A stretch of 64,000 nt of DNA from Cruorifilaria tuberocauda (GCA_013365365.1 JABVXU010000023.1:248001-312000); one strand, 5' to 3'; shown: positions 14,518 to 28,713, counted from the first letter of the stretch. The notes: a model not told the origin generated them from the letters alone. Translations and numbers: made by a program.

Positions 14518-15040
14518 GGAGGATTTAGACTAAGATTGGTCATTAAAATCCGTAAGGAAAAATATTCCTGAACTTTTCGACTATGACAGTGATTGATAGC
14601 TTACAGTAACAGAAGTCAAATCACATCACATGGCTACGGTAAATTACTTTCCGTAGAGAAGATGAAGAAAAGTGGAAACTCAAACGGAAGTAGTTGTCCG
14701 TTTGAAGGGCGGGAAGGAAGAGCTTCAGGAATTGCTCGTCCAACCATTCATAATTTGCATATTGGTGCTGTTGTCACCTTCGACGTCAGAAGAGCTATTG
14801 TTCATGGATTTCGCACTACCGTCAATTAAGTAACGGTAATGATGAAGAGTAGTGGGGTGAATGAATTGATTTCAGTTTCTCTCAAAATTCCTGTCAAACT
14901 TTCGCAGGAAAAGTTAATAGAAAGTAATTTGAACGTCAATTTGCTTCTTTCAATTATTTTCTGCCAATTTTTTATTTATCAAAAATCTTTGGAAACATTC
15001 TGATGAATGATGCAAACAGTTGCGCAACAAATTTAGTTAA

Positions 15041-15060
15041 CGGTCAGAGGTCAGAGGTGA
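15041..15060 (+). promoter_or_regulatory. triple DR1-type nuclear receptor half-sites
   Basis: CGGTCA-G-AGGTCA-G-AGGTGA: three half-sites in 7-bp register. A 1-bp spacer (DR1) is the arrangement bound by RXR/HNF4-type receptors. Function is inferred from motif only. Confidence 0.4.
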
Positions 15061-15568
15061 GCATTATTACTTTTTAATCTTTGAAAGCTGAAATGAAAAA
15101 ATGAAAAGTATTTGCTACAGTGATTAAATTTAAAAGCAATAAAGTTAGTTCTATGAATGGCAGTAACAATGATTATGATATTTACAATGATGGCAACGAT
15201 AATTATGAGGACAGTAATTAGTCTGGTGATAACTATAACAAAAAATATAACAAGTGCTAATATTTTCCGATGTTTTCGAATTTTTGAAAAGCTTGATGCT
15301 CAGAATGATTGTTTCTAAGGTCATATGGTTTATTTTTTCACTCGCTCTCTCCATTCACGACATTTTCACTGTCACCACCATCATTATCATTAAAATATTT
15401 TTATCATCATCATTGTTATTTATATCGATGGAAATTTTCAATCACTTTCTCACTCACTATCATTTTTGATCGCTATCATATTTTCAATTCCATTGTTTTC
15501 ATACGAAATCAACCAACATTTTCATGATAGTACGATTCTATGATTTTCATTTCTCATAATACATCATA

Positions 15569-15650
15569 ACAAAATAATAATAGTAATATTAATAATTATT
15601 ATGATAATAATAATAATAACAACTGCAATAGCGGCAATAATAATAATATC
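15569..15650. repeat. imperfect (AAT)n microsatellite
   Basis: AATAATA-type repeats with AGT, GAT and GCGGC interruptions. Confidence 0.8.
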
Positions 15651-16109
15651 AACAAGTTATTTTTAATAACAAATTGCAAATTAATTTATATGCAATATGT
15701 TCTCAACATCTTGCCCTCAAAAACTATTTCATCCACTTGTTTGTTTATTTATGATATGATTTTAATGTTTATGTTCTCTAGAGATTAATTGTTATTATGT
15801 CTATGTTTTCAGGAAAAAAACTATTAAAATTGTCAGTTACTTCTACTTCCGATATTTACATCAGTGCTCAGTTCTGCAATTTCAATTTTGATCAATTTCA
15901 TCAATTTGAAAATTCAAAATTGAAAGAGAAAGACAATTTGTGGTATCAAATTTATCATTTATCATTTTGCTCTTCCGCTCTATCATCTTTTCAGAACTGA
16001 TAATCTTAAGATCATTCCTTCAATTAGCCACTGCTAAGCTAATGGTATGCGGAACAAGAAATCAGTGAATGATTGCACGAATGACGATAAACAAGGCTTG
16101 GCTAAAGTT

Positions 16110-16124
16110 TGACCTTCCTGACCT
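16110..16124 (-). promoter_or_regulatory. perfect DR3 AGGTCA repeat
   Basis: Plus strand reads TGACCT-TCC-TGACCT, i.e. AGGTCA-GGA-AGGTCA on minus: two consensus half-sites with a 3-bp spacer (VDR/PXR-type). It lies about 1 kb from the DR1-type array at 15,041. Confidence 0.4.
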
Positions 16125-18468
16125 TTCGCTTCAACTAATCTCAATTACTGTAGCTATTGAAAGAAACCACCAGGAGTAGCATCATCATATTGGGAATGTC
16201 ATAGTTACTGAAGCCGGAACTGGCTAGTAATACCTATTACTCTTTCTCTTCTGCTTTCATTTTTACGATTTGAATTCGAATTATTAATCAATTAATAAGT
16301 TTTATCAAAGCAATTAAGTTGATGACCTCTAATGATTAATTCGAATGAAACTCCAAACTGATCAACAGTTGGAAAAAAGCATTAATCTTTCGTAAGCATA
16401 ATGGTAAGTCTTATGTGATTGGATAAATTCATAAGATCTCTTTCATTTTCATATCTTCAAAGATATTAAGATACTTTAAATAACTTTATGATATTCAGAA
16501 CAGTAAGTGTTTTCTAACTTTTCAGAAAAATTAAACCTTTTCGCCGAATTTTTAAATTGCATTAAAATAGTGCAACCTTATTTTGGCTATTTTCCCCTTT
16601 ACAATTTATAAATACTTTTATTTACATGTGCATCGGTATATATGTGTGTGTGTCTGCAAAAATTGTTGGATCATGTATCATTATGCTAATATTAAAATCG
16701 GTATAATAAATGCTGCAAGTGTTGAACCAGTTCTGCTTCAAACTGTACTTATATATAAGTATATTTCAAATCTATAACAGGAGAAAAAGGAGAGGAAAGA
16801 GAGAAAGATAATTGTTAAACTGAATTGGTTGAAATACCCGAGTTATTACTATCATTATCACTGTTGCTAACAAATATATACCAAAACCGGAATTCCCCCC
16901 ACTGCACAATTCATCACTTACTGTTTTTCCCCGTCCTGTCCTTTCTCGCCGAATTTTTTTCCTCCGTCTAAAAAGATGGATAGTTTATGTGTCTCTTTTC
17001 GTTTTAGCTATTTCAGTTGATTCTATTCCAGTTCTACCGTAATCTGAAATTAAGTAACCTTATTTGATGAGAATGGTCGTCATGCTGTCGTATAAAAGAA
17101 AGAATTGGGTAATTATGGAATAAATACGTATCAATCAATCGATATTTTTGAGAAGAAATGCGATTGGAATCAATTATTAATGTGCAAAGATTGATCAAAT
17201 CGGATAATTTGATGGGAATGTATGATGAAATTTTGCTTGAAAATTTATATAAATTCTGCATATCAGAAAGGATAAGTGTTAAGAAGACAATTTCACTGAT
17301 AAAAGTAATAAATTTATCATAGTGATAACTTGCTTCATGTCGAAAAGTGAAGAGAGAAGGAGAGGAATTACATTTCATCAATGAACCATTCCTACAAAAC
17401 TTTCATCTTCATGAAATTTAATTCCAAACTAAGTAAGAAAAGAGAGAGAAGAGAAAATAATTAAAATAATGTTCATGATATGGTGGCAGTAAGCTGAGGC
17501 TCTGAGGCAGATGTTTCAACAGTTCCGGGACTGTATACCGTAAGCAATGATTTGAATGATAGACTCTTGTAGGAAAGAATGGAAGATGAGGAGAGAAAGA
17601 AGAGAAAAAAAAGAAATGAGCATTAAAATAGGATCCTTCTGTTGCTTAAGTAAATAAATGATTGGTCGAACACTCTAAAGCTGTCGTTCGGTTTTACTAA
17701 CATGTCGGATTTGCAGAATATTTTCAGGATACGACTGATTCTGTTAACAATCATCTATGCAAACAGGAAAGTAATCTCTACTGTTGTGCATGAGAATTAT
17801 AGTAAAGAAGGAAAAATATGCTCAAAGGGAAAGCGATTCAATTCGCCATCCTTCACCTCTCTCTGCCGAATTACTGAAGTTCGATGAAGTGCCTCTTTAC
17901 TGGTGTGGAGGAGGGAAGGAGCAACTGATAAACTTGTATCATTTAAGCGCTTGAGTCTTGATTACTACAACTAGTGATAGTAGGACTCACTGATAAAAGC
18001 AAACTGTTCTGTCATTCAATCTGTGGCCACGTTACAACTATCAAGTGAAGGAGAAAGGCGAGTAAAGCTTTTCCATCATGCGTTCCTTTCCTCCTGAAAA
18101 GAGGGCGAGAGAAATTCCTGTTGCAACAGCTCTTCATATCATTTTATCGATATCATCACTGATCAGTCATAATACCGCGGATATCCAGGCATGTCACCTG
18201 CTCGCTCATATTCTAACTGTTGTGAGTACGAGCTCTTGACTGAAATCTTTCTTCTGTCACGACAAATAACTTTTCATATCGCTCTTATCAGTGCTGCTGC
18301 TGCCATCAATGAAACTTTTTTATCATTCTCTCAAAGAATTTTTGTCAGATCGATGATTTCTGATTTATTGTCAGCATTAGAAAGCATTTTACTTTCATTC
18401 TTTTCTCAACCTTCTAAAAGCAAGAAAGAAGACGGTAGACTGGATAATAATATTCATCAACATATGAG

Positions 18469-18491
18469 GGAGGGAGAGAGAGAGAGAGAGA
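18469..18491. repeat. (GA)n microsatellite
   Basis: GAGAGA run. A (CT)n counterpart occurs at about 18,800-18,824. Confidence 0.85.
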
Positions 18492-21400
18492 GAAGAAATC
18501 TTCCTCAATTATTCATCTTATGATAAAGTCAAAAGGGCGTAAACGAAAAACGGGACAGAAGAAAAGGTTGGTGGAGAATGAGATGTTGCCTATTCTGTTT
18601 TTGGCTCTTACGAATGAATTCTATATTAAATTCATGTCCATTTATTCAGTCATAAAGGAATTAAAATGAAATGATCGAAAAAGAGCCTTTTGGCTAAGTA
18701 AGCCGTGGAGCAATTTCGATTATTGTTACATTACTTATTTGGATTTCATACGGAATCCTTATATTCTGTTCCTTTTTTCATCATTTCTTCCTCTTCTTTT
18801 CTCTCTCTCCCTCTCTCTCTCTCTTATTTCTCAGTTTTTCTTTCTATATGTATTTTAGGGGAAAAAACTCATTCAAATTACTTGCATTTCATCTCTTTTT
18901 TCCATTCGATTTAGTTACGTCTCGAGAAAGAATAGATTGAAATGATAGAAGAAAGGTGAAAATTCCAGTGAACTTATTGTTTTATCAATTCATTCATTTA
19001 ATTATACGGTTTATATTTAAGTTATTTCAAAACTAACAAATGAACAATCTCTAGAAAAGTATCTGTAATTACCAGATTTAAGAAATCTAAGCCAAGGAAA
19101 AATTATCGATTCCGAAATATCCCGGAAAAATAACGATTTGTTAAGACCTCGGGGATGACAATTGCAGATATAACTAATCAGACAGTTTTTATGCCAGCCA
19201 TTATCATATCAATATTTGTAATTTAGAACGACAAATATGAGCATTTAGTAATAACTTCACATATTATCCGCATGCGACAACTTCAGAATACCAAACAATT
19301 TTCAAAAAAATAACAAGCAGTTGAAAATTTGAATAACAAATTTTGAGCACTATTGTTATTATTACTATTGCTAAACATTCAACTACTGATTGATAATTGG
19401 AAGATTTTGAAGAAATGTGGAAATATATTCTTGAGACTTTGTCTGCTTACAATCACAATAATAACATTCACTGGTTGTAGAAAGTCGAAACACAGTTATT
19501 ACTGTTCGTATGTAAATGTAACATTGGCAAAGGTTAAATAATTACAAGATATTTGCATAAGTTATTTCAATATGTTTAAGTATCATTAGCTGGTCGAGTT
19601 TGCTGATAACTTTTGAAATGTTGAAATCAGATGGATATGATAATGACAATAACATGTAACTTCTTATTTTTAATTATATACTTGAAATAGTTATGAGGAT
19701 TAGATTTTGCAGTTTCCGGATTACATATATTTGATTAGAACAGTAGAAATGAGGAAAAGGAAAATTATCGCTATGAAACAATATTAATATTTGAATTTTG
19801 TGATTTTTCATCGAAGAAGGACCGATTTCCTCAGTTTCCGGAATTCCAGAAAAGTTATCCATTCATTTACTTATTTATTGATTTGTTTCATCATATTTTC
19901 TCCTTCAAAAAATTGAGAAAAAGAATCTCTCAAACAATTAATTATTAGCTTCATTAATTAATGCAACAATTTTCTAATGCATGAAAGTTATACAATAAGT
20001 GTATGAGTAATTAAGAGTTTTAAGGAAAAGGAAGAGAGAAATGAGAGGTGAAATTTTAACAATAAGGAAGAAAATTAACTCCTGAAAAGGAGGAAAATGT
20101 TAAAATTTCTTTTCTCCTTTGGAACTATTGATATGCAGAGAGGGAAAAAAGGGAAAATGAGCTCAAATGAGCATTTTAATTTCTCTCAGATCGTTAATCA
20201 TGGCTTTAGCAAATGTTAAGTTGAAAGTTTAAAGCAAAACTTTACTTCGAAAGAATACTTCATCAGGAATTTTTGAATAAAGGAAAATTTTTCAGAGAAA
20301 TAAAAAAGATAAGAAGCGAACAAAATTAAAGTTATTAATAAAAGTTTACTTAGCAATAAGAAATTATTACTTTATCATTTCCGATTAATCATTTTCATTA
20401 CTATCAGCAATGCTCCTCTGATACTTAACGATGTGAGGAAAGAAGAACGGGAAAAAACTAATCATTATTCATTTAATATTAGATTAACTGTACCTAATAC
20501 CGTTCATAATAGAAATGCGTACCTAAAGCATGATATTGTACGGTTGTCTTGTATCATTAGTCACAGTACAGTGCTTCCTACAGCTGTTGTTACCTTAATA
20601 CTGTAATGAGTATTATAGTATTTCGAGCTAATTCCTCATAAGAAGGAGATGAAAATCTTTTCACCAGTGATACATAACTTATTTCAATTCGAACGGAATT
20701 CGAGTTACTTCTGCATTTCTAACGACAAGAAATATTTATATTCTGCAAATATTACTTCAAGAAGACAGAAAATTTGCTGTTTGGAAGGAAAACGAAGGAA
20801 AGATAGGAATTGATCGAATTTCATTTCAGATTTTATTATTCTTTGGACGAACAAATATCCCTAGATTTAATCGCATTAGCACTTAATAAGCAAATACAGG
20901 TAAGGCGATGAGCGGTAAATTGGATTGTACCGCTGTTGAAGGGGAAAAGATGAAAAAGAGGGAAGATGTCTCGGGACAGCGGTTAATTGACAAAGAAATT
21001 AATGAGAATAATAAAGGTATGTTCATTAGAAGAAAGGTAGGCGTTGTAATGACAGAGGGAAAGGAGAAGATTCTGAGATTAGAAATTCAATAAGTGATTT
21101 CTCCTTCTATTTTCTCCCTCTCTCTCCTCTCCCCCATCTTTTCCTTTTTAGATAAAGCAAATATCACTGAACCATAATCAATATATGCAACAAGTCATCA
21201 ATTATTACCAATTACTGTGGATGGATTACTTTTCATCTTTATAAAAAGGAAGGAGAAGAATTTTATTAATCAACTAAATGGATGAGTAATCAAATAATCA
21301 TTCAAACATTACAGTATTAGTAAGTACTGTAGTCATATTATACTAATCATGATCGTAATAATTCATTGTTTATGATAATAATCATTCTTGTAAACTTTAA

Positions 21401-22521
21401 TTGTTTCTTTGTTCATTACAGTAAATAACAGTTTCTGCTAACTGTTCACCTTCTGTTTCTTTGTAACTGAAAAAATGCATTTAGAACTGACTTGATCAAA
21501 ATTTATTTAATCCAATCAAAACGAAAGGAGGGAAAAAAGAAAGAAAGATTACTTATAACTGTAATAACTTGATGATCTCTGACATAATCTCATTGTATAA
21601 CTACCTATAATGTAATCTGCAAGTTAGATTAAATGAAAGTTACTACGCACTTATTTGAAAAACTTTCAGAAATTGTGCTACTACTTTCCTCTTTTTGTCT
21701 TCCAGACCAAAAACACCTATTACTTATGTTCAAAGTATAAAGTTCACAAGTTTGCAACTTCCTATAGCCTTCATGGAAAGGTTAAAGTCGAGGTGTATTA
21801 TTAATAATGAAGTAAAGTATGCGTGGAAGGTAATGATCGAAGAGAATTATTATAAGAGAATAGCAGAATAGCCATGCGTCTGGCAAAGGCTATAAGTACA
21901 ACTATCAGTGCTAGAGATGAGCCTTACAAGCTTACTTCATTAATTACTCATTTTAATGACTTCTTCTTATCCATTCATTTAGCCCTCATGTTTTCACCTC
22001 TATTCATTATGGATTGTTTTGCATAATCACAATATTACCACTGTTTCATATTCTCTTTAATGTCTTTTCGTTCATATCACTTTGCATGCTTCTTCCATCC
22101 CAATTAGCCCGTGTTGAACTGGGAAATTAATCGATTGATTGATGTTTATTGGATCACATCATTAATATCTTCAGATGTATTAATTTCATTAAGTTACAAA
22201 GTCACATTTACAAATTCGTTTTAAATTTCTTTAATACATGTCTTGCGGTGTTTTGATCACTTTTATGAGAGACACATTGGTATATCGATCAATCAATAAT
22301 GTCACATATATCGATAATGTCGAATATTATCAGCAAGGTCTTTCCCAGCTAATCCCGCAGTTCCGAGGCACCTCCCGCACCACGAGGTATACACAACAAC
22401 TTATCGATAATATCATATTTCTAATTCTCTACGTAAACGATTTATAAAGATATGTGTGACTTGAGATAATTGTAAAAATTACAATATAAATAAATTATCA
22501 CAAAACGATTTTCATAGAAAA

Positions 22522-22556
22522 GAGGAGAGGGAGAGAGAGAGAGAAAGAGAGAGAAG
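22522..22556. repeat. GA-rich repeat
   Basis: GAGAGA with GAAA and GGAG interruptions. Confidence 0.8.
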
Positions 22557-25500
22557 GGAAGGTAAAGGAAAAAGGAAGAGTATTTAAAAATAATTTTTAT
22601 CATTTTAAGAAACAAAAAAGAATGATTTAAAAGAAATATAAAGGAAGAGATGAAGAGTTAAATAGAATTGTCTAGATTTCATGAGATTCATTCGAGACAA
22701 GAAAACAAAACGTTTGCTGGCAGCAATTGCCTGAAACTTAACAGAAAGGAAGATAATTGATGATATCTCGAAGGATGTTTCATTCTCCTTTTCAGTCGCT
22801 GTTATAATTACTGTGAATTACACCTTACCACTCACTCACCTCCAGGGCTTCCAGATCACATGGACTTGATGATAGTGCTTGACAGTGATTAAATTGAACT
22901 TTTAGTGGATTAATTAAATTAGCAGAGAACAGGGACAAGTTACTGCGAACAAAATGCAGAAATATTTTATAATTACTAAAAGTAACTTGCAGTAATAAGA
23001 AAGTAACAACCATCAAAAGACCGCAGAATTAGCAAATATCGGAGACAAAAGGATTTAATTAGTTGGTTAATAAAAGAAAAGGAGATGACACTGCTGTCAT
23101 TCGTGAAAACAGAAAGAAATCGATTACGGGAGAAGCGGGGAAACATCGCGGTGGTTCGTTAGCGGGGGAAGTGAATGATGAGATGAAGCGGGATGAGGCA
23201 GGCGAAGCATTAGCTAAGTGCTCATATCTCTCCGTACAAAACTTTCCTCTCTTCCATACAAAACAAAAAGGCGAGAAAAAGTGAGAAGCAATAGTTACGG
23301 GAGGTCTTCACCGTTCGTCTCATTCCCATATTTAATCAATTCTCATTCTTTTTTTCTTACCTTATCATCAATCAATATGGTTTACTTTCCTTTCCCCTCC
23401 TCTGCTCTCTCCCTCTCTCTCTCCTGCAAAACATTCATCGAAATAATTAAGCTATTCTAACGAAATTCCCTTCCATTGTCTTTCGCTTCACCCGTCTACC
23501 TGTCATTATCCGAACCGATGATCGAGAATTTCCTCTCCTGATATTCTCCGCAACACTAAATCGTTAGACATCTTTCCCGGTATTACCTGAATACGTTTCG
23601 CAGTAAAAATCTCTACCAAAATTTCCCTTTTCACCTTTCCTGTCACAACTGCATTTATACCAAAGATTAATCTTGAGGAAATTCATATTTCTTTGAGAAT
23701 ACCGTGTATGTAGACCAAAGATCAGTCATAGATATGAACATTGATGTTAACTATGGATACTTCATTATAGTATCGTCCGGCTGACTTGATGAGCCGATCT
23801 GATAATTTCAGGAATGCTGGGATTACTTTCCGATGTCTCGAACTGAGTTAGAAAAATATTTCGCTAATGGGAGTGGATGGAAGACCGGGAGATGCTAGAA
23901 CAGTTGTTTGATCACTCCGTCCAGCTATCATGCGTCGTATCGTCCCGCGCCGTCCTGTGTGCAACACTTTAAGAATGGTTTCTCCGCTACTTTTCGTCGA
24001 CGAAGTGATGCATCTTTGACAGTTACTTCACTCCTCTCCCTTCCCGGCATGCCCTCTGAACTTCTCTCTGGTACCATCGGTAGGAACAGCCTTCATCACT
24101 TCTCTCTTTCATCATTCATATTCTCATTTTACTCTATCATTAATATTTTAAGTAAAAGTAAAAAGGAAACAGGAATCTAAAATCAAATAGGAATTGAACT
24201 GGAAATCGCTTAATCTTTCATCTTTAATTACTCTGTAATAGAAAAGAAAAAAGAGAATTAGTGGAAACAATGAAGTAAGAATGCAGAGAGAGAGAAAGGG
24301 AGTAAAATTCACTGGGCTAATTACTTATTCGAAAAGGAGAAAGATCTCTTCCTCTCCAAATTCTTATCTTATTAATAACCAAGCATATGTGTGTGCACAC
24401 CAACACACACACATACTAAGCTGTTGAGCAGAGCTTAATTGGCGTTACTATTCCCAATTTCTAAGGCTTAATAAGTTAAGTATAATTGTATATCACTGGA
24501 TATAAGCTGAACTGCCCACAAACACTTATAATGAGCTAACTTAGAAGATAGTTAGCTTACTATTCCCACTACTATCATCAATATTAATATTATTATTTCA
24601 TTATTGTTATTCTTATTATCATCGTTATCATTACTGTTATTACTTTGAGCAATGAAAAGAGAAATACAGTGAGAAAATGAGAGAAAGAGAAGATAAAGAG
24701 TAAAAAAGAGTATCATAAATTATTCTTGATTCTTGAACAAAAATAAACAGAAAAATTAAAGTAATTACCATTTGGACGGAAGAGAAGAGTAGAGATTCTT
24801 CTGGAGAAGCTCGGAGTTCCGTGGAGAGGAATGAAAGAGTGTTGAAGAGAGGCATGAGAATCCGAAAAACGATCAGCTGGCTATTTCTTGAGGTTTCACG
24901 AATGATTATCATTATTCTGATCACTCTCATCATTTATCCTTCTTCTTTCCGTCATACACGAGTGTGGTAGCAACAATTAATTCTCTATGAGCTCTTTGTT
25001 TTGCTAAATCCACTGAGAAGTGAAAAGTCGTTAGAATCATTTGGATCTCATGCAATATTCATAACAGATCAATGACAGATTTATTAATGAATCATTCTAG
25101 CATTTCCTCAAATACTTTAATGCCAACCGTCTACTAAGAAAATTTACGAAAGACAAATTTCGTATTTTCTCGTTAACTATCACACAACAATGTTAATTGC
25201 CTTTCTTAATAATAATTTAATTGATTCGCGTCTTTTAAAACTTTCATTTACCTGAAAAAACAAAGAAACGGACGGAAAACTTGTTCAGTCGGAAGTGTAG
25301 GAAAGAAGGAACGGAGAAAGGGAAGTTTGTTTTTGGCGAGATGAAAGCTACCAACGAATCACTTAAACTTTAGTTATCATATCAAAAACTTTATTAAATA
25401 GAAAAGTGTACTCGGATGTACGCCTAGAAATTTCGATATTTCCAATAGAAAGCAGATAAACATGGAGGAAATGAAAAATTAGTTCAAGGATGGGACTGAA

Positions 25501-26015
25501 TAAATATCGAAATTGAAACCATTAAATTTGAGTCGTATTCCTGAGAATAAACACACTGAAGATACTTTAGTATTACTGTCATCACTACTACTTCTGCAGC
25601 TATTGTTACAGTTCACTTAAGTTTCAACAACATCCTCACTGATGTTTGATGTAAATTTCTCGGTCAAACAAACAACAAAACAACCTTCAAACTGCCAATC
25701 ACTTCTATTTCCTATCTTATCTAAAATTTAAATTCAAATTCACACAGTACTGAACAGTAACCCGAAGGAGGTGAATGATTCGTAATGAATTTCAGATCAA
25801 ATGGAACATAAATTTTTAATTGAAAGTAATCAAAATCATTCGTATCACTTTATCGGTCATTCATGTTAAGTTTCTAGTATTTCCCGGGAAACAACCTTCA
25901 TGAAAATATCAAGTGATTAACAAACTTGTGCAACAATTTGGAAAAATTAGCAGCAAATTTCCGAATTTCTTTACATAAATCTATTTATTATAACAATAAA
26001 ATGCAAAATTTGTTG

Positions 26016-26090
26016 AAGAGAGAAAGCAGAAGAGAGCGAGGAGAGAGAGAGAGAGGGGGAGAGAGGGAGAGGGAGAGAGAGAGAGGGAAA
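26016..26090. repeat. GA/GGGA-rich tract
   Basis: Purine-only plus-strand run of GAGA and GAGGGA units. It lies close to the minisatellite at 26,357. Confidence 0.85.
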
Positions 26091-26356
26091 TGAATGAAAT
26101 CAAAGAAATGATTGTTGAAGAAAGTGAAGTTTTCTTCTCTATTTTGGAGAAAAAAGAATTTCTACAAAATCAGCTTCAGCTACAGGAAGAAGAAGGGCAG
26201 GAATGAGAAAAAGTAAAGGGGGAAGAAGAAAAAGGGAAAAGAAGGAGAAGGAGAATGTCTCTTCGAAAAATTGTAGAAGGGAAATCAGTGAGGAACGGCG
26301 ACCGGGAGAAAAACCACTGGTAGGAAGGTGTTAAGGGAGAGAACAGGGAAAGAAGA

Positions 26357-26418
26357 TGAGGTGAGTTGAGCTGAGGTGAGTTGAGGTGAGGTGAGGTGAG
26401 TTGAGGTGAGGTGAGGTG
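26357..26418 (+). repeat. TGAGG/TTGAG pentanucleotide minisatellite
   Basis: Twelve tandem 5-bp units of the form (G/T/C)TGAG, mixing GTGAG, TTGAG and CTGAG, with no gaps. On the minus strand it reads as a repetitive SPQL/SPHL peptide, a by-product of the repeat. Confidence 0.9.
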
Positions 26419-26734
26419 CGTGGTCGGAAAGGTAGGCATTCTTCAACTGATGATAGCTGCTATCAGGAGAGAAACGAAAAAGGTTGTATTATTAGCCAAT
26501 GAAGGGAATCTGAAATGCAAGCCGATGGCTTCTCTCTTCTTTCACCACTTCTACCACCTTCACTATTTCTTCCTTTCCCATTATTATTTAATTAATTTAA
26601 TTTATTCATTTAAATATTTCATGAGTTATCCATTAGGAAATCAATGTGATAATTTCTTGTCGCAAATCAGTCAATTATTGATCGAATGAAATCAAATGTC
26701 AATTTATAGATTTCGAAGTGGGAAGTATCGGAGA

Positions 26735-26742
26735 TGACGTCA
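26735..26742. promoter_or_regulatory. consensus CRE palindrome TGACGTCA
   Basis: Perfect 8-bp cAMP-response element (CREB/ATF site) in a locally GC-richer stretch, about 320 bp right of the minisatellite. A chance match in 64 kb is quite possible, so function is unproven. Confidence 0.3.
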
Positions 26743-26764
26743 GAGGGAGGGGGTAAGAGGTGTA

Positions 26765-26803
26765 ATCATATCATCACTATCATATCATATCATATCATCA
26801 TCG
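26765..26803. repeat. (ATATC)n repeat
   Basis: Tandem ATATC/ATC units just downstream of the CRE-like site. Confidence 0.8.
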
Positions 26804-27348
26804 TGATATTTGACATATTCTAAGAGATACAGTAGCGATTCTTGCAATTGAACAAGTTGCATTAATTAATCACTATAACAAATTTGCTTTCAAATGAACT
26901 GAATGGCATGACAAGAATAACCTATGAAACCAGAAGAAGGATCCTTGAGCAATTTCAGTGATTTAGGAAGGCGTTAGCTTCACCCGATTGATTTACTGAC
27001 TGACTTACTGAATGGATAATTGTTTTGAACATTCAGATGAAATTTGCAAAATAATAAGCAGACTCAATTTGCTCCATATAATTTCCTATTACTCGACCCT
27101 TCTCTGTACTTAAATTTCTTTTACTATAATTGGTTGCTTTTTTTCGTCCTCTTCTCATATACCATTTTTAATTTTAAAGATTTTCAAATTTTATCCCAAA
27201 TTTTTGGAGGAAAAATGTAGTTTAATAAACGATAGTAAAGAAATAAAGTTTAGATTAAGAATAACCAACTAAGGGACAATTTTCTTTTACCAATCAGATA
27301 TTTATGTACTGTCTGCTAATGAAAGTAATAAAGTATGTAATGGAGATA

Positions 27349-27391
27349 GGTAAGCAAGTAAGCAAGTAAGTAAGTAATAAGTCAGTAAGTA
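27349..27391. repeat. (GTAA/GCAA)n tetranucleotide repeat
   Basis: GTAAGCAAGTAA units followed by imperfect GTAAGTAA copies. Confidence 0.8.
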
Positions 27392-28604
27392 AATCTTTGA
27401 ACGGAAATTGATGAATTTGGATGAATGCATCGTCTTGCAAAGTGGTGTGTTTATGCTAATCATTTTACCACTAATTATATATTCTTTCTTTCGTATTTGA
27501 AATGCTTTTCACTTCTCATTGTTTTTATCCTTCCTTCTTCTTCCTTTCTCTTTTCAGCAAATGATTAAAAGTTTTCTTTGCAATCAAGCAAACTGTTCCA
27601 TGAGTTAATCAACTGATCTGTCAATTAAATTGATTGATTATTGGATAATTGCAATCATAAGTATTGCATGAATAAGTATATTATACATATATTTGAAGAC
27701 ATTACTGTTATTATCGGAAATTGAAATGAGAATATGATTAGATATTCAGTGAATTAACTGCTTTCTTACTGGAAAGAGCAACGGCACTTCTTACTTTTCG
27801 TCTTTACCCTTCAGCTCTCCCCCGCCTCTTCCCACTCCTTCGTTCCCGAGGAATGAATGATCCCTGGATAATTACAAATTAAATTTGCATTGATCTTCGA
27901 GAGCTTCTTCAGACCGTCGTTAAAATGGACGATGAAATTCCTTTTCCTCCCAATCAGATATCCCACAATGTCATAGAAATGCACAAACACACATACATGT
28001 AAATGTACTTTGGATAAAATATAAATTAGCAATATAAGTGACATAAATATGCATGGAAGATACTTTTTGCAATGAACATTTTCCATCTCCACAAAATTAA
28101 ATGTTAATCATTATCATCATGGAAATGAGCAGCATGTTACTCATTAAAATATTCCATTGCACTCTACTAATCATGATCACCGCAACCTTTTTCACGATGT
28201 GATGAATGAAATGGAGATGGAAATTCATTTGAAAGATCGGCGCAGATGGAACAGATCGTACAATATCACTGTGATATATGTAAATGCATGATGAATATAA
28301 ATATTTTTCAAGACACATAATTGACTTTATTGAAAGTTATTCGAATATTCGAACTTCTGCAGTGAAATCAGTCACTATATTGCCATGCCATTCACTCAGC
28401 TTAACTAATTAATTAACTGATTAGCAAGCATAGTTGGAGTGTGAATCAAGAGATCAGTGATTAGCAACAATTTAAATTCCATCTAACAATAGGTTAATGA
28501 TGTTGAATTGAATAACTGTATCTGCAAGAGCATGAGCACTCATTCCACTGATAAGTGAATCTTTCCTTTGCTCATCCCTTCCTCTTTCTTTCCTTTTATT
28601 TTGA

Positions 28605-28606
<2 letters not shown>

Positions 28607-28642
<36 letters not shown>
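28607..28642. repeat. (GA)n microsatellite
   Basis: An almost uninterrupted GA run, the longest pure dinucleotide tract in the left half. Confidence 0.9.
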
Positions 28643-28644
<2 letters not shown>

Positions 28645-28713
28645 ATCTCATGATGGCTTCATACTTGGTGAAAGAGGAAACTGATGACTGCTTTTTGGGT
28701 TTGATCACAACTA

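Noticed and set aside
14593..14829. 78-codon plus frame with mixed composition
   Set aside because: No family resemblance, no flanking splice signals of quality, and no partner exon.
22238..22447. 69-codon plus frame containing a small GC patch
   Set aside because: No domain, no splice partner, and low-complexity surroundings. It may be chance.
23908..24180. 90-codon plus frame in a GC-elevated patch
   Set aside because: The tail is Ser/Phe-rich from T-rich DNA, and no similarity was noticed. Left as intergenic.
26176..26439. SPQLTSPHL-repeat peptide on minus
   Set aside because: Direct translation of the TGAG minisatellite and the GA-rich neighbour.
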